From an uncultured Caryophanales bacterium (lineage in GTDB: Bacteria; Bacillota_I; Bacilli_A; RF39; UBA660), in assembly GCA_947164795.1 (NCBI GenBank), contig CAMUXV010000004.1, positions 1 through 52,294 of the forward strand: a stretch of 52,294 nt of DNA, in the 5' to 3' direction. The notes below the pieces were generated by a model that had not been told where the DNA came from, searched no databases, and saw nothing but the letters and a program-made list of their open reading frames with translations. Positions 30,041 to 39,702 of this stretch are shown piece by piece. Each line of letters opens with the position of its first letter. Position 1 is the stretch's first letter. The translations under genes and the position numbers were made by a program.

Positions 30041-30435
30041 TTTTTTATTCCTTTACTTTCTTTTTTTGATATAAATTGTGTTATTCTAACAATTTCATTA
30101 TCATCTAATTCTTCATTTAAATCATACATTACTGGAAAAAAGCCTTTTAATTTTATTAAACCCTCTGTTGCTTTATCAATATCAATAAAGTATCCATGCT
30201 CACCTATAATTTTAGTTAAATATGAAAAAAATGTTCTGGCATTACCATCATAAAATATTTGCATATTAAATAATATAACACACAATTTAATAAAATCTTC
30301 TAGATTAAATTCTTTTTTATAGAAATCATCTAATTTTTTATAAACTTCTTCTAATTCAAAATTGTCAATTCTAATATTATTATCTTCTTTTATAAATTTT
30401 TGGTTAATTAATAATAATTCATTAAAGTATTTCAT
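30037..30435 (-). CDS. Fic-fold protein with degenerate active-site motif
   Basis: MQIFYDGNARTFFSYLTKIIGEHGYFIDI aligns with IHPFxDGNGRTGR...; catalytic His replaced by Gln. Confidence 0.65.
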   Translation of the reverse strand: MKYFNELLLINQKFIKEDNNIRIDNFELEEVYKKLDDFYKKEFNLEDFIKLCVILFNMQIFYDGNARTFFSYLTKIIGEHGYFIDIDKATEGLIKLKGFFPVMYDLNEELDDNEIVRITQFISKKESKGIKK

Positions 30436-32210
30436 TATATGCTCCTTTTAAACATTTTTTCTAATTCATATATTGTAAAATTAATAATAGTTGGTCTTCC
30501 ATGAGGACAATTAAAGGGATTTTTACATTTTCTTAACTGACTTATTATACTTTCCATATCTTCGTTAGTTATTCTAGTGTTTCCTTTTACACTTGCTTTA
30601 CATGCCATAGTAGCCGCCAGATGGTCTAAGAATTTTTCTAAATTAAAATGTTTTTCTTCTTCTTTGATCATTTCAAATATATTTCTCATTGTTATTTCTT
30701 CCCTTCCTTTTGTAAACCATGTGGGATGAGAAATTATTCTAAATGAACTTTGTCCAAATTCTTCTACTTTGATATTTAATTTGTCTAAAATATCTATATT
30801 ATTTTTTAGAATAATATAATCTTGCATAGGAAGTTCTATTACGATTGGAACAATACTTTCAATAATATTATTATTAGGATGAGATAATAGATAAGAAAAT
30901 TTTTCGTAATTGATTCTTTCTTGAGCTGCATGCTGGTCGATTAAATAGATTCCTTTTTCATTTTCACAGACAATATACGTTCCATGAACTAACCCAATAG
31001 GATATAATTCAGGTAATTTTTCCGTAGGAAGTTCTTCAATATACTCTTCTTTTTCAAGAGTATCTAATTCATTATTTGGTTCATAATCAAAATTAATTAG
31101 CTTAGTAATTCTTTCTTTATCATCACTTTCTGTACTTTCACTTACGATAGTTCTTTCTAAGTTAAGAGTTAAATTTTCATAAGTAGGTTCTGCTACTGAT
31201 TCTTTTACTTCTATTTTTGGTATAAGTAATTTTGTTTTTATAACACTCTTTATTCCATTAGATATTAGTTCTTTTAAATCTTCAAAATTACTAAATTTAA
31301 TATCTTGCTTAGATGGATGAATATTTACATCAATAAGAGTTGGATCAGTCTTTATATTTAATACTACTATTGGATATCTAGTATCTTCTTTATATGATGA
31401 ATATGCTTCATTTATTACTTTATTTAATATTTGATTCTTTATAACTCTACCATTTACTAGTATGGTCATATGATTTCTAGTAGAACGATTTACTTCAGGT
31501 AGAGAAATATATCCTGATACTTCATAGTCATCATTACTTACATTTATTTCAAGCATTTTCTTGGCTACATCTAAGCCATATATTGATTTTATTACTTTTA
31601 ATAGATTCCCTGAACCATCTGTATTTAATAGTTCTTTTTCATCGTTTGTTAAAATAAATTTTATTTTAGGATAAGAGAGTGCCATTTTATTTACATATTC
31701 GATAACATTTGCTAACTCTGTATAAACATTTGATAGATGTTTTAGTCTAGCGGGTGTATTATAGAACATGTTTGTTACTGTTATTTGAGTACCAATTCTA
31801 GCATCAGAATTCTTTTCTTCAAGTAATTTTCCACCTTTAATATGGATTAAAGTTCCTATTTCATTTTGGCAAGTTTTTAGGATTACTTCAGATACTGCAG
31901 CGATTGAAGGAAGAGCTTCACCACGGAATCCTAATGATTTAATAGAAAATAAGTCATTATCTGTATATAGTTTACTTGTAGCGTGTCTTTGAAAGGCAAG
32001 AACAGCATCATCGTGGTCCATCCCTATTCCATTATCTGTGACTACTATTTGTCTTAGCCCTGATTCTTTTAAATCAATTTTAATAGTAGTTGCTCCGGCA
32101 TCGACAGAGTTTTCTACCAATTCTTTTACAATTGACACTACTTTTTCTACTACTTCTCCAGCTGCTATTTTGTTGGAAAGTAGTTCACTCATTACTCTTA
32201 TTTTACTCAT
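30435..32210 (-). CDS. mutL: DNA mismatch repair protein MutL
   Basis: IAAGEVVEKVVSIVKELVENSVDAGAT, GFRGEALPSIAAVS. Confidence 0.97.
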   Translation of the reverse strand: MSKIRVMSELLSNKIAAGEVVEKVVSIVKELVENSVDAGATTIKIDLKESGLRQIVVTDNGIGMDHDDAVLAFQRHATSKLYTDNDLFSIKSLGFRGEALPSIAAVSEVILKTCQNEIGTLIHIKGGKLLEEKNSDARIGTQITVTNMFYNTPARLKHLSNVYTELANVIEYVNKMALSYPKIKFILTNDEKELLNTDGSGNLLKVIKSIYGLDVAKKMLEINVSNDDYEVSGYISLPEVNRSTRNHMTILVNGRVIKNQILNKVINEAYSSYKEDTRYPIVVLNIKTDPTLIDVNIHPSKQDIKFSNFEDLKELISNGIKSVIKTKLLIPKIEVKESVAEPTYENLTLNLERTIVSESTESDDKERITKLINFDYEPNNELDTLEKEEYIEELPTEKLPELYPIGLVHGTYIVCENEKGIYLIDQHAAQERINYEKFSYLLSHPNNNIIESIVPIVIELPMQDYIILKNNIDILDKLNIKVEEFGQSSFRIISHPTWFTKGREEITMRNIFEMIKEEEKHFNLEKFLDHLAATMACKASVKGNTRITNEDMESIISQLRKCKNPFNCPHGRPTIINFTIYELEKMFKRSI

Positions 32211-32211
32211 A

Positions 32212-33093
32212 CTACACCTCTATCATCTTATATGGTCTTACTTTCCCATTACCATCTTGTTTATAGATAGCTATTTCATTATTATTATAATCCATTAATA
32301 ATGCTATATCATCCTCAAAAAAGCTATCTAATATCATACCATTTTTTATTTTCTTTAATAATTCATCATCTATTTTAGTTACTTTAATATTAGGAAGGGC
32401 TTCTTTTATAGATAGAAGGGTATATTTATCATCTTCTATTTGTTCTAATGTATATGAATTATCGATAGAAAAATTACCCTGCTTAGTTCTAATTAATTCT
32501 TTCATAGTGCCAAAAGTATCTAACTTATAGGCTATATCTCTGATTAGACTTCTGATATATGTGCCTTTACTTACTTCACATTTAATGGAAAATTCTATTG
32601 TGTCCTTCAAATATATTATATCACTTACTAATTCTAATGAAAATATTTCTATTTCCTTAGATGGTGGTGTCACTTCTATACCTGCTCTAGCATATTCATA
32701 TAGTTTTTTTCCATCTTTTTTTACTGCAGAATACATAGGTACTTGTTGATTATATTTGCCTATAAAAGAATTTAATACTTTTATTATTTCTTCTTTAGTA
32801 CAAGTTGGGATATTTCTATTTACTTCTTTACCAGTAACATCTAACATATCTGTCTCATACCCGAGTATTACTTTGGCAATATATTCTTTTCTCTCAGAAG
32901 TTAATAACTCTGATATTTTTAATGCTCTTCCTATTGGAACTACTAGAACTCCTTCTGCTATTGGATCTAGTGTACCGGTATGTCCTACTTTTTTAGTATT
33001 AAATTTTTCACATATGATATTTACGACATCTCTACTTGTTAAATCTTTTGGTTTATTTATTATTAATACACCATTCATAATTATATAAAGCAA
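32212..33093 (-). CDS. truB: tRNA pseudouridine(55) synthase TruB
   Basis: GVLIINKPKDLTSRDVVN, GHTGTLDPIAEGVLVV. Confidence 0.97.
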   Translation of the reverse strand: MLYIIMNGVLIINKPKDLTSRDVVNIICEKFNTKKVGHTGTLDPIAEGVLVVPIGRALKISELLTSERKEYIAKVILGYETDMLDVTGKEVNRNIPTCTKEEIIKVLNSFIGKYNQQVPMYSAVKKDGKKLYEYARAGIEVTPPSKEIEIFSLELVSDIIYLKDTIEFSIKCEVSKGTYIRSLIRDIAYKLDTFGTMKELIRTKQGNFSIDNSYTLEQIEDDKYTLLSIKEALPNIKVTKIDDELLKKIKNGMILDSFFEDDIALLMDYNNNEIAIYKQDGNGKVRPYKMIEV

Positions 33094-33129
33094 AACAATA
33101 TTATTAATTAAAATAATATTGTTTTTAGC

Positions 33130-33471
33130 TTATTCCTCCTTGTTAATATCTCCAATTATCTTTTCTATTTTGTTACCATATTCAATTGATTTATCATAAA
33201 TAAATGTAAGTTCCGGCATTTTTCTTATTTCTACCATATCGAATAATTTTCCACGAATAAATCCACTTGCTTTATTTAAAGCATTATGAACTTTTTCCCT
33301 GTCTTCATCTATTAGATTAGTATAATATACTTTTGCATATGATAAATCACTTGAGATATCTACCGCTGTTATGGTAACAAATTTTATATCATCATCTTTT
33401 ACTTCTTCTGCTACTACTTTAGATATTGCTTCAGTAAAGATATGATTTAATCTTTCTAGTTTTATACTCAT
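33130..33471 (-). CDS. rbfA: ribosome-binding factor A
   Basis: RbfA fold, position between truB and infB. Confidence 0.94.
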   Translation of the reverse strand: MSIKLERLNHIFTEAISKVVAEEVKDDDIKFVTITAVDISSDLSYAKVYYTNLIDEDREKVHNALNKASGFIRGKLFDMVEIRKMPELTFIYDKSIEYGNKIEKIIGDINKEE

Positions 33472-33480
33472 GATATCACC

Positions 33481-33798
33481 TTATCTTGTTTTATTGTTAT
33501 TTTCTTCTACAGTATATTTTTCTGGTACTATTCCTACCTTTACTAAAAATTCTCCTCTTTTATATCCTGTTTTAAATGAAAATGTTGTTCTGGGATCAGT
33601 GAATGGTCCAATAGAACCAATTTCCTGATTTTCTACTTTAACGCCATTAAAGTATTCCTCAAAATATGCTTTTCTTCCAGCCTCATTTAACATTGAACCA
33701 TATGGTTTTTCCTCCGTCGGTATTACAGAGGCATTTTTTATTTCTTTATTAAATTTTATATCATCTGTAACTTTTCCAACATTATAACTTTCTTTCAT
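33481..33798 (-). CDS. hypothetical protein inserted between rbfA and infB
   Basis: 105-aa ORF; no recognised family. Confidence 0.65.
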   Translation of the reverse strand: MKESYNVGKVTDDIKFNKEIKNASVIPTEEKPYGSMLNEAGRKAYFEEYFNGVKVENQEIGSIGPFTDPRTTFSFKTGYKRGEFLVKVGIVPEKYTVEENNNKTR

Positions 33799-33821
33799 TT
33801 TTAAAAATCTCCTTTTCTTTT

Positions 33822-35948
33822 TTATTTTTTTATTTCAACCATTTCATACGCTTCAATTACATCGCCTTCTTTGATATCATTGAAGTTATCGATTGTAATT
33901 CCACATTCTAGGCCTTGTTTTACTTCTTTTACTTGATCTTTTTCTCTAGCTAGAGAAGCAATAGTACTATTATTTATTACGACACCATCCCTTATTATTC
34001 TAGAACTAACATTTCTCTTAATTACTCCTGATGTTACATAAGATCCTGCTATTGTTCCTACCTTAGAAAACTTAAATATTTTTCTTACTTCGGCAGTTCC
34101 CAATACTTTTTCTTCAAACTCTGGTTCTAGTTTTCCTTTTAAAGCATCTTCCATATCTTCAACTACCTTGTAAATAATATCATAATATCTTATTTCTATT
34201 CCTTTGTCTTTAGCAGTCTCTGACACTTTATGGTCTGGTCTTATATTAAATCCAATTATTATAGCATTAGATGCATCTGCTAGTATTACATCACTTTCTG
34301 ATATGCCACCAATACCACTTCTTATGACATTTACTTTTATTCCATCAACATCTAGTTTTAATAGTGAGTTTTTAACGGCTTCTTCACTACCTTTAACATC
34401 AGCTTTTAGAATAACATTTATTTCTTTTTCTCCAGCTTCTACTCTATTAAATAAGTCATCTAATGAAATTGCTGACTTTGGTCTATTTTGTCTTTCTTTC
34501 TCGATCTTTTGTCTTTGGGCAGCTATTGCTTTAGCCTTTTTTTCACTTTCAAAGGCCATAAACTTATCTCCTGCTGATGGGCTTTCAGATAGCCCAGTAA
34601 TTGATACTGGCATAGATGGAAGAGCTTCTACTAGATTTTCTCCTTTATCATTTTTTAAAGTTCTAACTTTACCAGAAATATTTCCTACGACAATCGGATC
34701 TCCCAGTCTTAGTGTTCCATTTTGTACTAAGATATTTGTTACTACTCCAGAATTTTTATCTAATTTAGATTCAATCACTGTTCCTAGTGCATATCTATTT
34801 GGATTAGCTTTTAATTCTCCTAGTTCACTAAGCAGTAAAATTCTTTCTAATAAGTCATCAATACCTTGTCCTGTTACTGCAGAGATATTAACGAACATTA
34901 TATCTCCACCCCAAGCTTCAGGTTGCAATCCATTAGCAGACATTTCTGTTAATACTTTTTCAACATTAGCAGTTGGTTTATCTATTTTATTTACTGCTAC
35001 GATTATTGGTACTCCTGCTGCTTTAGCATGGTCTATTGCTTCTTTAGTTTGAGGCATTACTCCGTCATCAGCAGCTACAATAATAATTACAATATCGGTA
35101 ATTGATGCTCCTCTTGCTCTCATTTCAGTAAATGCTGCATGTCCAGGAGTATCAATAAAGGTTAATTTCTTTCCATTATATTCAATTTGATATGCCCCAA
35201 TAGCCTGAGTGATTCCTCCTGCTTCTCCTCCTGCTACATTAGTCTTTCTTATAGTATCTAGTAGTGTTGTTTTTCCATGATCTACATGGCCCATAATTGT
35301 AATTACTGGTGGTCTTTCTACTAAATCTTTTGGATTATCTACTATTTCTAATTCTTCAAAGTTTACTTCATCTCTCGATGTTTCACTTTTTAGTATTTTA
35401 TTATAGTCAGATACAATTATTTCTACTGTATCAAAATCTAGTGATGCATTAATATTAGCCATCATACCTAATCCCATTAATTTCTTAATGATTTGACCTA
35501 CTGATTCATTTAGACTAGAAGCAAGTTCTCCTACTGTCATTCCTTCTTTATACAAAATAACATTTTCATCAGCTTCTGCTACATTTGATTGTAGTTTTTC
35601 TTTATGCTTATACATTTCTTTTCTTTTTTCTTTGAAATTGTCATTATTTTGTATATTCTTCTTAATAGGCTTCTTTGATGGTTTGATTTCTTTTTTCTCA
35701 TTTGATGCTAATTCTTCTAGTTCTTCTTCAAACGCTTCTTCATCATCAGATTCTACTGCTTCTTCTATTTCTTCTTCAGTAGTTTCCATATTTGCTATTT
35801 CATTATCTAGCATAATTATATCATCATCAGATAGTATATCTTCTTCAGAACTAGCTCTAATATCAAGTTTTTTACATAAACTTAATATTTCTTTTACATC
35901 TTTTCCTACATCACTTGCATATTCAGATACATTCATCGTATGTATCAC
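33822..35948 (-). CDS. infB: translation initiation factor IF-2
   Basis: [48 protein letters not shown]. Confidence 0.98.
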   Translation of the reverse strand: MIHTMNVSEYASDVGKDVKEILSLCKKLDIRASSEEDILSDDDIIMLDNEIANMETTEEEIEEAVESDDEEAFEEELEELASNEKKEIKPSKKPIKKNIQNNDNFKEKRKEMYKHKEKLQSNVAEADENVILYKEGMTVGELASSLNESVGQIIKKLMGLGMMANINASLDFDTVEIIVSDYNKILKSETSRDEVNFEELEIVDNPKDLVERPPVITIMGHVDHGKTTLLDTIRKTNVAGGEAGGITQAIGAYQIEYNGKKLTFIDTPGHAAFTEMRARGASITDIVIIIVAADDGVMPQTKEAIDHAKAAGVPIIVAVNKIDKPTANVEKVLTEMSANGLQPEAWGGDIMFVNISAVTGQGIDDLLERILLLSELGELKANPNRYALGTVIESKLDKNSGVVTNILVQNGTLRLGDPIVVGNISGKVRTLKNDKGENLVEALPSMPVSITGLSESPSAGDKFMAFESEKKAKAIAAQRQKIEKERQNRPKSAISLDDLFNRVEAGEKEINVILKADVKGSEEAVKNSLLKLDVDGIKVNVIRSGIGGISESDVILADASNAIIIGFNIRPDHKVSETAKDKGIEIRYYDIIYKVVEDMEDALKGKLEPEFEEKVLGTAEVRKIFKFSKVGTIAGSYVTSGVIKRNVSSRIIRDGVVINNSTIASLAREKDQVKEVKQGLECGITIDNFNDIKEGDVIEAYEMVEIKK

Positions 35949-35954
35949 CTCCTA

Positions 35955-36221
35955 TTAATTTTTTATTACTTTTTCTATTTCATCATACACTTCTTCACTT
36001 ATATTTATTTCAAGTGCTCTTTCTAATATTTTTTTATCTTTAGCTAGTTTTAGTACTTCAATATCTTTCTTGATATAAGCACCTCTACCATTTGCTTTGC
36101 CTGTTTGGTCAACAGTTATATTGCCATCTTTATCTCTAACAATACGAAGAAGTTCTTTTTTAGGTAGTTGCTCTTTTGTTACTACACATCTTCTTAAAGG
36201 TATTTTCTTCACACTATTCAC
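35955..36221 (-). CDS. rnpM: YlxR/RnpM RNA-binding protein
   Basis: PLRRCVVTKEQLPKKELLRIVR, GRGAYI. Confidence 0.94.
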   Translation of the reverse strand: MNSVKKIPLRRCVVTKEQLPKKELLRIVRDKDGNITVDQTGKANGRGAYIKKDIEVLKLAKDKKILERALEINISEEVYDEIEKVIKN

Positions 36222-37335
36222 CTTCTTCGATAGTTTCTTCAGTAGTTTCTACATAGTCCTTTTCAGGTTTCACTTCAATCTTATAGTGAGTTAATCTTGA
36301 AGCTAGTTTTACATTTTGTCCTTTTTTACCAATAGCTAATGATAAGTTTTCATCATCTACTAATGCTAAAGCTTCTTTCTTATTTTCATCTTTAATAGAT
36401 ACTTTAACATTCTTCGCAGGACTTAAGGCATTAGCAATAAATTTAACTGGATCTTTATCGTATAGAACAACATCTATCTTTTCACCATTTAATTCTTTTA
36501 ATACTGATGCTATTCTTCTTCCTTTTTCACCAATTACTGCTCCAATTGGGTCAACATTAGTATATTCAGTATATACGGCTATTTTACTTCTTGATCCTGC
36601 TTCTCTTGCTACTGAGTATAACATTACTGTACCATCAGATAATTCTGGTATTTCTATTTCTAGTAATCTTTTTACAAATCCATAATGACTTCTAGAAAGC
36701 ATAATGAATGGTCCTTTAGGTCCTATTTCTAATTTAGAAACATAAACCTTTACTGATGAACCCATTACTAGTTTTTCTCCAGGTATAATTTGATCTTTAG
36801 GTAGAATGCCGCTACTACGTCCTAAGTCAACAAAATAGTTATGTTGGTCTTCTCTTTGAAGAACACCGACCATTAATTCTCCATCTTTATCTTTGAATTC
36901 TTCTGATATACTTTCTTTTTCTGCTTCTTTAATTCTTTGAACGACTATTTGTTTAGCAGTACCTGCTGCTACTCTACCGAAGTTACTTGGGATAGTTAAT
37001 TCATTTCCTCTTATTGTTTCTCCTACTTCAATATCATCTACTATTTTTCTAGCTTCTTCTAATGATATTTCTGTTTCTGGATTAGTAACTTCTTCTTCAA
37101 CAACAGTTCGATTAGAATATAATCTAATATCTCCAGTTTCAGCATCAACACTAGCTTCAACATTACTTACTCCTTCATTTTTCTTGTAAGCTGCTGCCAT
37201 AGCTTGTTCCATTGCTTCAATAACGATCTTTTTATCTACTTTCTTTTCTTCTGCTATTGAATTTAATGCTTTTAAGAATTCTTGCATTTGCTTCTTATTC
37301 ATTTTCAATTCTTCCCTTCTCTTTAGTTGATACAT
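36214..37335 (-). CDS. nusA: transcription termination/antitermination factor NusA
   Basis: S1/KH domains (DPIGAVIGEKGRRIASVLKELNGEKIDVV), start more likely MNKKQMQEF at 37302. Confidence 0.96.
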   Translation of the reverse strand: MYQLKRREELKMNKKQMQEFLKALNSIAEEKKVDKKIVIEAMEQAMAAAYKKNEGVSNVEASVDAETGDIRLYSNRTVVEEEVTNPETEISLEEARKIVDDIEVGETIRGNELTIPSNFGRVAAGTAKQIVVQRIKEAEKESISEEFKDKDGELMVGVLQREDQHNYFVDLGRSSGILPKDQIIPGEKLVMGSSVKVYVSKLEIGPKGPFIMLSRSHYGFVKRLLEIEIPELSDGTVMLYSVAREAGSRSKIAVYTEYTNVDPIGAVIGEKGRRIASVLKELNGEKIDVVLYDKDPVKFIANALSPAKNVKVSIKDENKKEALALVDDENLSLAIGKKGQNVKLASRLTHYKIEVKPEKDYVETTEETIEEGE

Positions 37336-37552
37336 CTAATGTATATGACTCTTCAATTAAATCTGCTTTATCTAGTAGAGGATTAATAATATTTGTTACT
37401 TCAACACATTTATCTAAGTCAATTATTTCATCTCGATCAATAACTATTCTTAAGAATAAGTTATTATCCTCTTTTTCTAATTTAACTGAGTCGATTCTTA
37501 CTCCCACTTTTTCTACTTCTTCTTCTAGTAATTTTTTTATTTTTTCTTCCAT
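37295..37552 (-). CDS. rimP: RimP-like ribosome maturation factor, N-terminal domain only
   Basis: LFLRIVIDRDEIIDLDKCVEVTNIINPLLD; 85 aa, ends right after LDVS. Confidence 0.8.
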   Translation of the reverse strand: MEEKIKKLLEEEVEKVGVRIDSVKLEKEDNNLFLRIVIDRDEIIDLDKCVEVTNIINPLLDKADLIEESYTLDVSTKEKGRIENE

Positions 37553-37575
37553 AACTCCTCCTTTTAATATATATA

Positions 37576-37602
37576 AAAGAGTGGATATTTATGCCACTCT
37601 TT
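37576..37602 (-). promoter_or_regulatory. attenuator-like hairpin in rimP-nusA leader
   Basis: AAAGAGTGG CATAAATAT CCACTCTTT then TATATATATT on minus strand, between promoter and SD. Confidence 0.55.
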
Positions 37603-37616
37603 CTCAAGACAACTAT

Positions 37617-37646
37617 ATTATAGCACATTTATTTGTAAATGTACAA
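37617..37646 (-). promoter_or_regulatory. promoter for rimP-nusA-infB operon
   Basis: TTGTAC-N18-TATAAT with TGC extended -10 on minus strand. Confidence 0.6.
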
Positions 37647-37653
37647 GACATTT

Positions 37654-38523
37654 CTAAATCATTTTTAATATTTTTGCTTTATTATTATCAGATGATTTTC
37701 TATTCATATTCTCTTCGAGAAAATTTCCATGAATAAAAATATTTTTTAAAATATATTCATAAATTTCTAATTTTGTATCAATTGGATGACCATTCCATAA
37801 TTGTAAATGGCATTTATTTAAATCAAGTTTTAGTTCTTCGCCCAAATTAACACTCACTTTACATTTTTCTTCATTATTTATAGCAGCAGTACCAACGTAT
37901 ATATTCATACTACTTAATCCGCTAAATAGATTTTTTTCTATACAATCAATTTTAGTATTTATACCTGAACATGATATACCACTACTAATAAATTTATTAT
38001 TTAGAAATCTATATAGTTCTAAAAACAATTGATGTTTTTGAAATAAATCTAAATATAACTTAAATATGCTCTCATCTATGCCTAAGTCTATTTCATCAAA
38101 AAAATAATCTTCACCAGCAGAAAGTCCATTAGTTATGTATGTATTAACTATATTATTTTCTTCTTTAATTTCTAAGAGTATTTTTTCGCCATCATAAAAT
38201 GCAGGGTTTTCTATTAATAAAGTTAAGTATTTATTTTTATCTTTACTTTCAAAAAAAGATAAATCTCTAATTGATTTTTCAAATGGCATTTTTTCTAATT
38301 TGTCTAGATCATGTTTAAACGATATATATAATTTATTAAAAGAATTAATTAAATTATAAATGCTAATGCTTTCTTCTATATTTTTTACATCAATATTATC
38401 TATATTATTTATATTTTCACGATATTCTTTCATAGATATGGACTTAGTAAATCCTAAACTAAGCTCTTTTGTCCAACGTTTGATTTCATTAGAATATCTA
38501 TCATATCTTTCCATATTAGTCAC
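37654..38523 (-). CDS. hypothetical protein
   Basis: 289-aa ORF, no recognised motif. Confidence 0.65.
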   Translation of the reverse strand: MTNMERYDRYSNEIKRWTKELSLGFTKSISMKEYRENINNIDNIDVKNIEESISIYNLINSFNKLYISFKHDLDKLEKMPFEKSIRDLSFFESKDKNKYLTLLIENPAFYDGEKILLEIKEENNIVNTYITNGLSAGEDYFFDEIDLGIDESIFKLYLDLFQKHQLFLELYRFLNNKFISSGISCSGINTKIDCIEKNLFSGLSSMNIYVGTAAINNEEKCKVSVNLGEELKLDLNKCHLQLWNGHPIDTKLEIYEYILKNIFIHGNFLEENMNRKSSDNNKAKILKMI

Positions 38524-38576
38524 CTCAACAATTTGCTTATTATTATATTCAATTGTTCTTATCTTGTCAATTGTTT

Positions 38577-39473
38577 TTAAACCAACTCATACTCTTTAGA
38601 TAATATTCTAGAATCAGAACAGTATTCCATAATAAACTTGTTATTTTTACTAGATATAATGATACCTATTGTTTTATCTTGTGTTGGTTTTCTTATAGTA
38701 CTATCTATATAGTTCATATAGACTCCTATCTGACCGATATGTTCTTTTTTTAATTTAGTTACTTTTAGTTCTATAACTATGTAACAATTATATTCTAGAT
38801 TAAAAAGAAGAAAATCAATATAATGGTAATCACTTCCTATCTTTATTTTATATTCACTATCTATAAAAGCAAAGCCACTTCCTAATTCTTTTAAGAAACT
38901 AGGCATGTCTTCAAGTATTAGTTTATGTAATGTTTTTTCTGTAACTACTTCTATATCATCAGGATTATGAATAATAATAGGATTTTTGATAATGTCTTGT
39001 ACTTTAATTTCTTCCTTGGTTATTAATTTATGCTTTGTCTTTTCTGGTAATCTTTCATATTCCTTATTTTTTATTCTATCGCTTAATTCTCTATAGGATA
39101 ATTTTTGATTTAAGCACAGATTTATATAATACTCAATTTCGTAATCATCTTTTAATGGTAACAATTGGATATAGTGAGTCCATGTTAATTGGGCAATCAT
39201 TGCTTGCCCTTTTTGAAATAAATAAAATTTTCTCATATATTTTAATGAGCGAATACTATATCCTTTGCCTAATTCTTTTGTTAACCTTTTTGAATATTCT
39301 TTAATCAAGCTATCTCCATATTTAGCTCTTTCTTCTCCACCTTGAGCTTCAATAAGTAGTTTACCAACATTATAGTAGGTATCTAAATCACTTTTGTTCT
39401 TGCTATAATCTTTTACTTTCTTAGTTACTTCATTATTTATTAATTCATTTTTTATTTCATTATAATAATTCAT
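38577..39473 (-). CDS. YhcG/DUF1016 PDDEXK-type nuclease domain protein
   Basis: LGKGYSIRSLKYMRKFYLFQKGQAMIAQLTWTHYIQLLPL and IDFLLFNLEYNCYIVIELKVTKLKKEHIGQIGVYMNYID. Confidence 0.92.
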   Translation of the reverse strand: MNYYNEIKNELINNEVTKKVKDYSKNKSDLDTYYNVGKLLIEAQGGEERAKYGDSLIKEYSKRLTKELGKGYSIRSLKYMRKFYLFQKGQAMIAQLTWTHYIQLLPLKDDYEIEYYINLCLNQKLSYRELSDRIKNKEYERLPEKTKHKLITKEEIKVQDIIKNPIIIHNPDDIEVVTEKTLHKLILEDMPSFLKELGSGFAFIDSEYKIKIGSDYHYIDFLLFNLEYNCYIVIELKVTKLKKEHIGQIGVYMNYIDSTIRKPTQDKTIGIIISSKNNKFIMEYCSDSRILSKEYELV

Positions 39474-39526
39474 TTTATGTTCCTTTCTTTATTTAGTTTT
39501 TTATAATAATATTATTAAATATGAAT

Positions 39527-39556
39527 ATACTACTATTGATATGATAATAATAGTAT
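39527..39556. promoter_or_regulatory. operator-like inverted repeat upstream of ncRNA promoter
   Basis: ATACTACTATT-N8-AATAATAGTAT (10/11 matching arms), 5 nt upstream of TTGACA. Confidence 0.4.
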
Positions 39557-39561
39557 TTATA

Positions 39562-39591
39562 TTGACAAAATATATATCATTATGTTATTAT
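39562..39591 (+). promoter_or_regulatory. strong sigma-A promoter driving candidate ncRNA
   Basis: TTGACA-N18-TATTAT with TGT extended -10. Confidence 0.65.
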
Positions 39592-39597
39592 TGTATT

Positions 39598-39702
39598 ACC
39601 GAAGAGCAATGCTCTTGACAGGTCTATAACTGATGTATGATTTATAATTTAGTGCTTTGCACCATCTCAGTTAGGAAGGGAAACTTATGTTTCTCTTTTT
39701 TT
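39598..39702 (+). ncRNA. candidate structured small RNA (~104 nt) next to DUF3800 gene
   Basis: AAGAGC-AAT-GCTCTT hairpin; TAACTGATG/CATCTCAGTTA stem enclosing GTGC-TTT-GCAC; terminator GGGAAAC-TTAT-GTTTCTC-TTTTTTT; own promoter. Confidence 0.65.

Noticed and set aside
34204-35052. 282-aa plus-strand ORF antisense to infB
   Set aside because: Serine/leucine-rich composition and full overlap with a strongly supported IF-2 reading frame; typical antisense artefact.
35632-35958. 108-aa plus-strand poly-Ser ORF
   Set aside because: Antisense to the acidic low-complexity N-terminus of IF-2 (GAA/GAT repeats read as TTC/TCA).
39598-39702. SRP RNA, known riboswitch or tracrRNA as identity of the small RNA
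   Set aside because: AGGAAGG is reminiscent of the SRP GGAA loop but the flanking helix-8 sequence is absent; no downstream plus-strand gene close enough for a riboswitch; no CRISPR repeats or Cas genes for a tracrRNA.
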